A stretch of DNA of 64,000 nt, taken from Harmonia axyridis. Taxonomy: Eukaryota; Arthropoda; Insecta; Coleoptera; Coccinellidae. The DNA is taken from assembly GCF_914767665.1 (NCBI RefSeq), contig NC_059503.1, forward strand, positions 61,150,352 through 61,214,351, in the 5' to 3' direction. Both the position numbers and the translations under genes were made by a program. Below, piece after piece: positions 1-9,877 of the stretch (position 1 is the first letter of the stretch; each line of letters begins with the position of its first letter). The notes beneath the pieces are model-generated. The model ran no database searches. It was given only the letters and a program-made list of their open reading frames with translations, and was not told the DNA's origin.

Positions 1-7
1 GACCTTG

Positions 8-28
8 AAAAATTGTAAAAAATTAAAA
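8..28 (+). other. Clustered A-tracts in the monomer (possible intrinsic bend)
   Basis: A5 (8-12), A6 (17-22) and A4 (25-28) are spaced 8-9 bp apart, close to one helical turn. The block recurs at the start of essentially every unit. A-tracts phased near 10 bp are known to curve DNA. A role in positioning nucleosomes is inference only. Confidence 0.55.
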
Positions 29-63
29 GATCTTTCTTGGTAATAAAATACCTCTTTTTCTAT

Positions 64-83
64 TGATCTGTTCACGTAGATCA
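64..83. other. 20-bp dyad: TGATCT, 8-bp centre, AGATCA
   Basis: Six-base perfect inverted arms flank an 8-bp centre that is GTTCACGT or GGTCATGT, depending on unit subtype (L2 units use GGTCACGT). It is present at the same offset in nearly all S and L units. The layout resembles a binding site for a dimeric protein, but no factor can be named from sequence. In a few units the right arm is changed to TGATCG (near 26,525, 29,455 and 40,222), which breaks the dyad. Confidence 0.7.
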
Positions 84-1004
84 GGAAAGTTTTTATTTGA
101 GGGGTCTGCGACGAATAGTTTAGGAGATATAACGATTTTTGTAGAGAGATTGAATTTTCTCGAATTTTCCTTACCCCGGACCTTAAAAAATTGTAAAAAA
201 TTAAAAGTTCCTTCTTGGCAATAATATACCTCTTTTTCTATTGATCTGGTCATGTAGATCACGAAAGTTTTTATTTGAGGAGTCTGCGACGAATAGTTTA
301 GAAGATATAACGATTTTTATAGAGAGATTGAATTTTCTCGAATTTTCCTTACCCCGGACCTTAAAAAATTGTAAAAAATTAAAAGTTCCTTCTTGGTAAT
401 AAAATACCTCTTTTTCTATTGATCTGGTCACGTAGATCACGAAAGTTTTTATTTGAGGGGTTTGCGACGAATAGTTTAGGAGATATAACGAATTTTATAG
501 AGAGATTGAATTTTCTCGAATTTTCCTTACCCCGGACCTTGAAAAATTGTAAAAAATTAAAAGGTCTTTCTTGGTAATAAAATACCTCTTTTTCTATTGA
601 TCTGTTCACGTAGATCACGAGAGTTTTTATATGAGGGGTCTGCGACGAATAGTTTAGGAGATATAACGATTTTTATAGAGAGATTGAATTTTCTCGAATT
701 TTCCTTACCCCGGACCTTGAAAAATTGTAAAAAATTAAAAGATCTTTCTTGGTAATAAAATACCTCTTTTCCTATTGATCTGGTCATGTAGATCACGAAA
801 GTTTTTATTTGAGGAGTCTGCGACGAATAGTTTAGGAGATATAACGATTTTTATGGAGAGATTGAATTTTCTCGAATTTTCCTTACCCCGGACCTTAAAA
901 AATTGTAAAAAATTAAAAGTTCCTTCTTGGTAATAAAATACCTCTTTTTCTATTGATCTGGTCACGTAGATCACGAAAGTTTTTATTTGAGGGGTTTGCG
1001 ACGA

Positions 1005-1094
1005 ATAGTTTAGGAGATATAACGATTTTTGTAGAGAGATTGAATTTTTACGGTTTTTTCCAAAAATTTCGAATTCAAATTTCTCCTAAACTAT
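1005..1094. other. Imperfect hairpin joining monomer and insert
   Basis: ATAGTTTAGGAG at 1005-1016 is the exact reverse complement of CTCCTAAACTAT at 1083-1094. Further in, 'cgatttttg' can pair with 'caaaaatttcg' across small bulges, leaving a loop of roughly 30 nt. The first arm is in the ordinary monomer and the second in the 152-bp insert, so only L units can form it. The second arm is intact in L2 units and in some L1 units, and decayed in others (for example 'cccaaaccat' near 18,527). Confidence 0.65.
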
Positions 1095-1190
1095 GGGGAC
1101 TACGGAAAATCGGTGAGCAGAGTTGGTATTGGCAGTTCATGGTTATTCGAATTCCACTCACGAATGACAATATTTGAGTCGAAGAATTTT

Positions 1191-1210
1191 CTCGAATTTT
1201 CTCGAATTTT
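1191..1210 (+). repeat. 10-bp subrepeat 'ctcgaatttt', two copies
   Basis: Most S units carry one copy, 330-bp L units two, 320-bp L units one, and three 168-bp S units none. The copy number of this motif alone explains the 168/178 and 320/330 length classes. Confidence 0.9.
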
Positions 1211-1550
1211 CCTTACCCCGGACCTTAAAAAATTGTAAAAAATTAAAAGTTCCTTCTTGGTAATAATATACCTCTTTTTCTATTGATCTGGTCACGTAGA
1301 TCACGAAAGTTTTTATTTGAGGGGTTTGCGACGAATAGTTTAGGAGATATAACGATTTTTGTAGAGAGATTGAATTTTTACGGTTTTTTCCAAAAATTTC
1401 GAATTCAAATTTCTCCTAAACTATGGGGACTACGGAAAATCGGTAAGCAGAGTTGGTATTGGCAGTTCATGGTTATTCGAATCCCACTCTAGCCTGACAA
1501 TATTTGAGTCGAAAAATTTTCTCGAATTTTCTCGAATTTTCCTTACCCCG

Positions 1551-2262
1551 GACCTTAAAAAATTGTGAAAAATTGAAAGTTCCTTCTTGGTAATAATATA
1601 CCTCTTTTTCTATTGATCTGGTCATGTAGATCACGAAAGTTTTTATTTGAGGAGTCTGCGACGAATAGTTTAGGAGATATAACGATTTTTATAGAGAGAT
1701 TGAATTTTCTCGAATTTTCCTTACCCCGGACCTTGAAAAATTGTAAAAAATTAAAAGATCTTTCTTGGTAATAAAATACCTCTTTTTCTATTGATCTGTT
1801 CACGTAGATCAGGAAAGTTTTTATTTGAGGGGTCTGCGACGAATAGTTTAGGAGATATAACGATTTTTGTAGAGAGATTGAATTTTCTCGAATTTTCCTT
1901 ACCCCGGACCTTAAAAAATTGTAAAAAATTAAAAGTTCCTTCTTGGCAATAATATACCTCTTTTTCTATTGATCTGGTCATGTAGATCACGAAAGTTTTT
2001 ATTTGAGGAGTCTGCGACGAATAGTTTAGGAGATATAACGATTTTTATAGAGAGATTGAATTTTCTCGAATTTTCCTTACCCCGGACCTTGAAAAATTGT
2101 AAAAAATTAAAAGATCTTTCTTGGTAATAAAATACCTCTTTTTCTATTGATCTGGTCATGTAGATCACGAAAGTTTTTATATGAGGGGTCTGCGACGAAT
2201 AGTTTAGGAGATATAATGATTTTTATAGAGAGATTGAATTTTCTCGAATTTTCCTTACCCCG
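1551..2262 (+). repeat. S block, 4 units
   Basis: Units at 1551, 1729, 1907 and 2085. The first has 'attgtgaaaaattgaaag'. The second repeats the rare 'atcagg' of unit 1, a shift of 1,728 bp, which equals six S plus two L units. Confidence 0.93.
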
Positions 2263-2592
2263 GACCTTGAAAAATTGTAAAAAATTAAAAGTTCCTTCTT
2301 GGTAATAGTATACCTCTTTTTTTATTGATCTGGTCACGTAGATCACGAAAGTTTTTATTTGAGGGGTTTGCGACGAATAGTTTAGGAGATATAACGATTT
2401 TTGTAGAGAGATTGAATTTTTACGGTTTTTTCCAAAAATTTCGAATTCAAATTTCTCCTAAACTATGGGGACTACGGAAAATCGGTAAGCAGAGTTGGTA
2501 TTGGCAGTTCATGGTTATTCGAATCCCACTCTCGCCTGACAATATTTGAGTCGAAAAATTTTCTCGAATTTTCTCGAATTTTCCTTACCCCG
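2263..2592 (+). repeat. L2 unit, 330 bp
   Basis: Single L2 unit ('gaattcaaatttctcc', 'ggttattcgaatcccac', 'tcgcctgac', 'gaaaaatttt'). Confidence 0.94.
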
Positions 2593-3660
2593 GACCTTGA
2601 AAAATTGTAAAAAATTAAAAGTTCCTTCTTGGTAATAATATACCTCTTTTTCTATTGATCTGGTCATGTAGATCACGAAAGTTTTTATTTGAGGGGTCTG
2701 CGACGAATAGTTTAGGAGATATAACGATTTTTGTGGAGAGATTGAATTTTCTCGAATTTTCCTTACCCCGGACCTTAAAAAATTGTAAAAAATTAAAAGT
2801 TCCTTCTTGGTAATAATATACCTCTTTTTCTATTGATCTGGTCATGTAGATCACGAAAGTTTTTATTTGAGGAGTCTGCGACGAATAGTTTAGGAGATAT
2901 AACGATTTTTATAGAGAGATTGAATTTTCTCGAATTTTCCTTACCCCGGACCTTGAAAAATTGTAAAAAATTAAAAGATCTTTCTTGGTAATAAAATACC
3001 TCTTTTTCTATTGATCTGTTCACGTAGATCACGAAAGTTTTTATTTGAGGGGTCTGCGACGAATAGTTCAGGAGATATAACGATTTTTGTAGAGAGATTG
3101 AATTTTCTCGAATTTTCCTTACCCCGGACCTTAAAAAATTGTAAAAAATTAAAAGTTCCTTCTTGGTAATAATATACCTCTTTTTCTATTGATCTGGTCA
3201 TGTAGATCACGAAAGTTTTTATTTGAGGAGTCTGCGACGAAAAGTTTAGGAGATATAACGATTTTTATAGAGAGATTGAATTTTCTCGAATTTTCCTTAC
3301 CCCGGACCTTGAAAAATTGTAAAAAATTAAAAGGTCTTTCTTGGTAATAAAATACCTCTTTTTCTATTGATCTGGTCATGTAGATCACGAAAGTTTTTAT
3401 ATGAGGGGTCTGCGACGAATAGTTTAGGAGATATAACGATTTTTATAGAGAGATTGAATTTTCTCGAATTTTCCTTACCCCGGACCTTGAAAAATTGTAA
3501 AAAATTAAAAGATCTTTCTTGGTAATAAAATACCTCTTTTTCTATTGATCTGTTCACGTAGATCACGAAAGTTTTTATTTGAGGGGTCTGCGACGAATAG
3601 TTTAGGAGATATAACGATTTTTGTAGAGAGATTGAATTTTCTCGAATTTTCCTTACCCCG
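2593..3660 (+). repeat. S block, 6 units
   Basis: Six 178-bp units from 2593 to 3483. The unit at 2949 carries 'atagttcaggag' instead of 'atagtttaggag', and that at 3127 carries 'gacgaaaag'. Confidence 0.93.
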
Positions 3661-4320
3661 GACCTTAAAAAATTGTAAAAAATTAAAAGTTCCTTCTTGG
3701 TGATAATATACCTCTTTTTCTATTGATCTGTTCACGTAGATCACGAAAGTTTTTATATGAGGGGTCTGCGACGAATAGTTTAGGAGATATAACGATTTTT
3801 ATAGAGAGATTGAATTTTTACGGTTTTTTCCAAAAATTTCGACTTCAAATTTCTCCTAAACTATGGGGACTACGGAAAATCGGTAAGCAGAGTTGGTATT
3901 GGCAGTTCATGATTATTCGAATTCCACTCACGAATGACAATATTTGAGTCGAAGAATTTTCTCGAATTTTCTCGAATTTTCCTTACCCCGGACCTTAAAA
4001 AATTGTAAAAAATTTAAAGTTCCTTCTTGGTAATAATATACCTCTTTTTCTATTGATCTGGTCACGTAGATCACGAAAGTTTTTATTTGAGGGGTTTGCG
4101 ACGAATAGTTTAGGAGATATAACGATTTTTGTAGAGAGATTGAATTTTTACGGTTTTTTCCAAAAATTTCGAATTCAAATTTCTCCTAAACTATGGGGAC
4201 TACGGAAAATCGGTAAGCAGAGTTGGTATTGGCAGTTCATGGTTATTCGAATCCCACTCTCGCCTGACAATATTTGAGTCGAAAAATTTTCTCGAATTTT
4301 CTCGAATTTTCCTTACCCCG
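3661..4320 (+). repeat. L cluster, L1 then L2
   Basis: 330-bp L1 at 3661 ('gacttc', 'gattattcgaattcc', 'cacgaatgac', 'gaagaatttt'), followed by 330-bp L2 at 3991. This L1 keeps an intact second hairpin arm. Confidence 0.94.
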
Positions 4321-7300
4321 GACCTTAAAAAATTGTAAAAAATTGAAAGTTCCTTCTTGGTAATAATATACCTCTTTTTCTATTGATCTGGTCATGTAGA
4401 TCACGAAAGTTTTTATTTGAGGAGTCTGCGACGAATAGTTTAGGAGATATAACGATTTTTATAGAGAGATTGAATTTTCTCGAATTTTCCTTACCCCGGA
4501 CCTTGAAAAATTGTAAAAAATTAAAAGATCTTTCTTGGTAATAAAATACCTCTTTTTCTATTGATCTGTTCACGTAGATCACGAAAGTTTTTATTTGAGG
4601 GGTCTGCGACGAATAGTTTAGGAGATATAACGATTTTTGTAGAGAGATTGAATTTTCTCGAATTTTCCTTACCCCGGACCTTGAAAAATTGTAAAAAATT
4701 AAAAGATCTTTCTTGGTAATAAAATACCTCTTTTTCTATTGATCTGGTCATGTAGATCACGAAAGATTTTATTTGAGGAGTCTGCGACGAAAAGTTTAGG
4801 AGATATAACGATTTTTATAGAGAGATTGAATTTTCTCGAATTTTCCTTACCCCGGACCTTGAAAAATTGTAAAAAATTAGAAGATCTTTCTTGGTAATAA
4901 AATACCTCTTTTTCTATTGATCTGTTCACGTAGATCACGAAAGTTTTTATTTGAGGGGTCTGCGACGAATAGTTTAGGAGATATAACGATTTTTGTAGAG
5001 AGATTGAATTTTCTCGAATTTTCCTTACCCCGGACCTTAAAAAATTGTAAAAAATTAAAAGTTCCTTCTTGGTGATAATATACCTCTTTTTCTATTGATC
5101 TGTTCACGTAGATCACGAAAGTTTTTATATGAGGGGTCTGCGACGAATAGTTTAGGAGATATAACGATTTTTGTAGAGAGATTGAATTTTCTCGAATTTT
5201 CCTTACCCCGGACCTTGAAAAATTGTAAAAAATTAAAAGATCTTTCTTGGTAATAAAATACCTCTTTTTCTATTGATCTGGTCATGTAGATCACGAAAGT
5301 TTTTATATGAGGGGTCTGCGACGAATAGTTTAGGAGATATAACGATTTTTATAGAGAGATTGAATTTTCCTTACCCCGGACCTTGAAAAATTGTGAAAAA
5401 TTAAAAGATCTTTCTTGGTGATGAAATACCTCTTTTTCTATTGATCTGTTCACGTAGATCACGAAAGTTTTTATTTGAGGGGTCTGCGACGAATAGTTTA
5501 GGAGATATAACGATTTTTGTAGAGAGATTGAATTTTCTCGAATTTTCTTTACCCCGGACCTTGAAAAATTGTAAAAAATCAAAAGATCTTTCTTGGTAAT
5601 AAAATACCTCTTTTTCTATTGATCTGGTCATGTAGATCACGAAAGTTTTCATTTGAGGAGTCTGCGACGAATAGTTTAGGAGATATAACGATTTTTATAG
5701 AGAGATTGAATTTTCTCGAATTTTCCTTACCCCGGACCTTGAAAAATTGTAAAAAATTAAAAGTTCCTTCTTGGTAATAAAATACCTCTTTTTCTATTGA
5801 TCTGGTCACGTAGATCACGAAAGTTTTTATTTGAGGGGTCTGCGACGAATAGTTCAGGAGATATAACGATTTTTGTAGAGAGATTGAATTTTCTCGAATT
5901 TTCCTTACCCCGGACCTTAAAAAAAAGTAAAAAATTAAAAGTTCCTTCTTGGTGATAATATACCTCTTTACTTATTGATCTGTTCACGTAGATCACGAAA
6001 GTTTTTATTTGAGGGGTCTGCGACGAATAGTTTAGGAGATATAACGATTTTTGTAGAGAGATTGAATTTTCTCGAATTTTCCTTACCCCGGACCTTAAAA
6101 AATTGTAAAATTTAAAAGTTCCTTCTTGGTGATAATATACCTCTTTTTCTTTTGATCTGTTCACGTAGATCACGAAAGTTTTTATACGAGGGGTCTGCGA
6201 CGAATAGTTTAGGAGATATAACGATTTTTGTAGAGAGATTGAATTTTCTCGAATTTTCCTTACCCCGGACCTTAAAAAATTGTAAAAAATTAAAAGTTCC
6301 TTCTTGGTGATAATATACCTCTTTTTCTATTGATCTGTTCACGTAGATCACGAAAGTTTTTATATGAGGGGTCTGCGACGAATAGTTTAGGAGATATAAC
6401 GATTTTTGTAGAGAGATTGAATTTTCTCGAATTTTCCTTACCCCGGACCTTGAAAAATTGTAAAAAATTAAAAGATCTTTCTTGGTAATAAAATACCTCT
6501 TTTTCTATTGATCTGGTCATGTAGATCACGAAAGTTTTTATATGAGGGGTCTGCGACGAATAGTTTAGGAGATATAACGATTTTTATAGAGAGATTGAAT
6601 TTTCCTTACCCCGGACCTTGAAAAATTGTGAAAAATTAAAAGATCTTTCTTGGTGATGAAATACCTCTTTTTCTATTGATCTGTTCACGTAGATCACGAA
6701 AGTTTTTATTTGAGGGGTCTGCGACGAATAGTTTAGGAGATATAACGATTTTTGTAGAGAGATTGAATTTTCTCGAATTTTCTTTACCCCGGACCTTGAA
6801 AAATTGTAAAAAATCAAAAGATCTTTCTTGGTAATAAAATACCTCTTTTTCTATTGATCTGGTCATGTAGATCACGAAAGTTTTCATTTGAGGAGTCTGC
6901 GACGAATAGTTTAGGAGATATAACGATTTTTATAGAGAGATTGAATTTTCTCGAATTTTCCTTACCCCGGACCTTGAAAAATTGTAAAAAATTAAAAGTT
7001 CCTTCTTGGTAATAAAATACCTCTTTTTCTATTGATCTGGTCACGTAGATCACGAAAGTTTTTATTTGAGGGGTCTGCGACGAATAGTTCAGGAGATATA
7101 ACGATTTTTGTAGAGAGATTGAATTTTCTCGAATTTTCCTTACCCCGGACCTTAAAAAAAAGTAAAAAATTAAAAGTTCCTTCTTGGTGATAATATACCT
7201 CTTTACTTATTGATCTGTTCACGTAGATCACGAAAGTTTTTATTTGAGGGGTCTGCGACGAATAGTTTAGGAGATATAACGATTTTTGTAGAGAGATTGA

Positions 7301-7325
7301 ATTTTCTCGAATTTTCCTTACCCCG
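4321..7325 (+). repeat. S block, 17 units, with 168-bp variants
   Basis: Units at 4321, 4499, 4677, 4855, 5033, 5211 (168 bp), 5379, 5557, 5735, 5913, 6091 (177 bp), 6268, 6446 (168 bp), 6614, 6792, 6970 and 7148. The two 168-bp units lack 'ctcgaatttt'. Units 5913 and 7148 share the odd 'aaaaaaaagtaaaaaatt' and 'ctttacttattg'. Confidence 0.93.
5033..6267 (+). repeat. 1,235-bp tandem duplication, copy 1
   Basis: Seven S units (178+168+4x178+177 bp). Shared private variants, including the missing 10-mer, 'cttacttattg' and 'gtaaaatttaaaag', recur exactly 1,235 bp later. Confidence 0.9.
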
Positions 7326-7502
7326 GACCTTAAAAAATTGTAAAATTTAAAAGTTCCTTCTTGGTGATAATATACCTCTTTTTCTTTTGATCTGTTCACG
7401 TAGATCACGAAAGTTTTTATACGAGGGGTCTGCGACGAATAGTTTAGGAGATATAACGATTTTTATAGAGAGATTGAATTTTTACGGTTTTTTCCAAAAA
7501 TT
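6268..7502 (+). repeat. 1,235-bp tandem duplication, copy 2
   Basis: Matches copy 1 unit by unit until the last unit (7326). That unit starts like 6091 ('gtaaaatttaaaag', 'cttttgatc', 'tatacgagg') but switches to an L1 unit in its second half, so the end coordinate is nominal. A third, more diverged copy starts at 8500. Confidence 0.85.
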
Positions 7503-7974
7503 TCGACTTCAAATTTTTCCTAAACTATGGGGACTACGGAAAATCGGTAAGCAGAGTTGGTATTGGCAGTTCATGATTATTCGAATTCCACTCACGAATG
7601 ACAATATTTGAGTCGAAGAATTTTCTCGAATTTTCCTTACCCCGGACCTTAAAAAATTGTAAAAAATTGAAAGTTCCTTCTTGGTAATAATATACCTCTT
7701 TTTCTATTGATCTGGTCACGTAGATCACGAAAGTTTTTATTTGAGGGGTTTGCGACGAATAGTTTAGGAGATATAACGATTTTTGTAGAGAGATTGAATT
7801 TTTACGGTTTTTTCCAAAAATTTCGAATTCAAATTTCTCCTAAACTATGGGGAGTACGGAAAATCGGTAAGCAGAGTTGGTATTGGCAGTTCATGGTTAT
7901 TCGAATCCCACTCTCGCCTGACAATATTTGAGTCGAAAAATTTTCTCGAATTTTCTCGAATTTTCCTTACCCCG
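7326..7974 (+). repeat. L cluster, L1 (319 bp) then L2 (330 bp)
   Basis: The L1 has one copy of the 10-mer and a 1-bp A-tract deletion. The L2 carries 'ggggagtacgg' in place of 'ggggactacgg', a variant shared with the L2 at 10732. Confidence 0.93.
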
Positions 7975-9557
7975 GACCTTAAAAAAATTAAAAGTTCCTT
8001 CTTGGTAATAATATACCTCTTTTTCTATTGATCTGGTCATGTAGATCACGAAAGTTTTTATTTGAGGAGTCTGCGACGAATAGTTTAGGAGATATAACGA
8101 TTTTTATAGAGAGATTGAATTTTCTCGAATTTTCCTTACCCCGGACCTTGAAAAATTGTAAAAAATTAAAAGATCTTTCTTGGTAATAAAATACCTCTTT
8201 TTCTATTGATCTGTTCACGTAGATCACGAAAGTTTTTATTTGAGGGGTCTGCGACGAATAGTTTAGGAGATATAACGATTTTTGTAGAGAGATTGAATTT
8301 TCTCGAATTTTCCTTACCCCGGACCTTGAAAAATTGTAAAAAATTAAAAGATCTTTCTTGGTAATAAAATACCTCTTTTTCTATTGATCTGTTCACGTAG
8401 ATCACGAAAGTTTTTATTTGAGGGGTCTGCGACGAATAGTTTAGGAGATATAACGATTTTTGTAGAGAGATTGAATTTTCTCGAATTTTCCTTACCCCGG
8501 ACCTTAAAAAATTGTAAAAAATTAAAAGTTCCTTCTTGGTGATAATATACCTCTTTTTCTATTGATCTGTTCACGTAGATCACGAAAGTTTTTATATGAG
8601 GGGTCTGCGACGAATAGTTTAGGAGATATAACGATTTTTGTAGAGAGATTGAATTTTCTCGAATTTTCCTTACCCCGGACCTTGAAAAATTGTAAAAAAT
8701 TAAAAGATCTTTCTTGGTAATAAAATACCTCTTTTTCTATTGATCTGGTCATGTAGATCACGAAAGTTTTTATATGAGGGGTCTGCGACGAATAGTTTAG
8801 GAGATATAACGATTTTTATAGGGAGATTGAATTTTCCTTACCCCGGACCTTGAAAAATTGTGAAAAATTAAAAGATCTTTCTTGGTAATGAAATACCTCT
8901 TTTTCTATTGATCTGTTCACGTAGATCACGAAAGTTTTTATTTGAGGGGTCTGCGACGAATAGTTTAGGAGATATAACGATTTTTGTAGAGAGATTGAAT
9001 TTTCTCGAATTTTCTTTACCCCGGACCTTGAAAAATTGTAAAAAATCAAAAGATCTTTTTTGGTAATAAAATACCTCTTTTTCTATTGATCTGGTCATGT
9101 AGATCACGAAAGTTTTTATTTGAGGAGTCTGCGACGAATAGTTTAGGAGATATAACGATTTTTATAGAGAGATTGAATTTTCTCGAATTTTCCTTACCCC
9201 GGACCTTGAAAAATTGTAAAAAATTAAAAGATCTTTCTTGGTAATAAAATACCTCTTATTCTATTGATCTGTTCACGTAGATCACGAAAGTTTTTATTTG
9301 AGGGGTCTGCGACGAATAGTTCAGGAGATATAACGATTTTTGTAGAGAGATTGAATTTTCTCGAATTTTCCTTACCCCGGACCTTAAAAAATTGTAAAAA
9401 ATTAAAAGTTCCTTCTTGGTGATAATATACCTCTTTATCTATTGATCTGTTCACGTAGATCACGAAAGTTTTTATTTGAGGGGTCTGCGACGAATAGTTT
9501 AGGAGATATAACGATTTTTGTAGAGAGATTGAATTTTCTCGAATTTTCCTTACCCCG
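7975..9557 (+). repeat. S block, 9 units
   Basis: Units at 7975 (169 bp; 9 bp lost in the A-tract block), 8144, 8322, 8500, 8678 (168 bp), 8846, 9024, 9202 and 9380. 8500 onward is the third copy of the 1,235-bp repeat pattern. Confidence 0.93.
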
Positions 9558-9877
9558 GACCTTAAAAAATTGTAAAAAATTAAAAGTTCCTTCTTGGTGA
9601 TAATATACCTCTTTTTCTATTGATCTGTTCACGTAGATCACGAAAGTTTTTATATGACGGGTCTGCGACGAATAGTTTTGGAGATATAACGATTTTTATA
9701 GAGAGATTGAATTTTTACGGTTTTTTCCAAAAATTTCGACTTCAAATTTTTCCTAAACTATGGGGACTACGGAAAATCGGTAAGCAGAGTTGGTATTGGC
9801 AGTTCATGATTATTCGAATTCCACTCACGAATGACAATATTTGAGTCGAAGAATTTTCTCGAATTTTCCTTACCCCG
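9558..9877 (+). repeat. L1 unit, 320 bp
   Basis: Private changes 'atgacgggtctg' and 'atagttttggag'. The second change damages the first hairpin arm. Confidence 0.93.
9709..9857 (+). repeat. Insert flanked by 7-bp direct repeats (320-bp L form)
   Basis: GAATTTT at 9709-9715 and again at 9851-9857 bracket 135 bp of insert sequence. The interrupted S unit has GAATTTT once at this place. This is what a target-site duplication would look like, but the insert has no terminal inverted repeats, no poly-A tail and no coding capacity, and the motif is also part of the local 'gaattttctc' repeat. Confidence 0.55.

Larger units (their letters stand above)
1..178 (+). repeat. Representative short (S) monomer, 178 bp
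   Basis: Parts in order: an A-tract block (positions 8-28), a pyrimidine-rich stretch, a 20-bp dyad (64-83), a GC-richer core containing 'tctgcgacgaatag' (about 105-120), the element ATAGTTTAGGAG, then 'tgaatttt' and 'ctcgaatttt', closing with 'ccttaccccg'. Subtypes differ mainly at five places: agatctttc or agttccttc; aataaaatacc, aataatatacc or gataatatacc; gttcacgt or ggtcatgt at the dyad centre; ggggtc or ggagtc; and tttgtag or tttatag. This copy has an 'atcagg' variant shared with the unit at 1729. Confidence 0.95.
1..890 (+). repeat. S block, 5 units
   Basis: Units start at 1, 179, 357, 535 and 713. The unit at 357 is a chimera: its 5' half has the L2 signature ('ggtcacg', 'ggggtttgcg') but it ends as an ordinary S unit. 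Units 1 and 179 recur at 1729 and 1907. Confidence 0.93.
891..1220 (+). repeat. Representative long (L) unit, 330 bp
   Basis: Positions 891-1048 match an S unit. A 152-bp block (1049-1200) follows 'gattgaatttt', and the S unit then ends with its last 20 bp (1201-1220). The block runs from 'tacggtttttt' through 'ctatggggactacgg', 'gttggtattggcagttcatg' and 'tatttgagtcgaa' to an extra 'ctcgaatttt'. This copy is a hybrid: its 5' half is L2 and its 3' half is L1-like ('ccactcacgaatgac'). Confidence 0.95.
891..1550 (+). repeat. L cluster, 2 units (hybrid, L2)
   Basis: Two 330-bp units at 891 and 1221. The second has 'actctagcctgac' where other L2 units have 'actctcgcctgac'. Confidence 0.93.

Noticed and set aside
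1..178. Arabidopsis-type CEN178 centromere satellite
   Set aside because: Only the unit length agrees; the sequence does not resemble what I know of that family, so length alone is not evidence.
150..200. CENP-B box (pattern TTCGnnnnAnnCGGG)
   Set aside because: 'tcgaatttt' and 'ccccgg' lie close together, but the required spacing and the central A with CGGG are not met on either strand.
23..262. Minus-strand 79-codon open frame, repeated about every 178 bp
   Set aside because: It spans two monomers, shifts frame each unit, has no recognisable domain, and varies without regard to amino-acid change. It is a product of repeat composition.
1140..1165. tRNA-like B box or SINE origin of the insert ('ttcgaatccc' in L2)
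   Set aside because: The loop-like motif fits, but the flanking bases do not pair as a T-stem, no A box lies at a proper distance upstream, and L1 has 'ttcgaattcc'.
953..1177. Plus-strand 74-codon open frame in L units
   Set aside because: Low-complexity translation with no known family; several L units carry stops (for example near 1,490, 33,445 and 35,070). It occurs only because L units are homogenised.
1049..1200. Insert as an intact MITE or other transposon
   Set aside because: No terminal inverted repeats, no tail and no coding capacity. The 7-bp flanking repeat is suggestive but ambiguous, so it is kept only as a finding.
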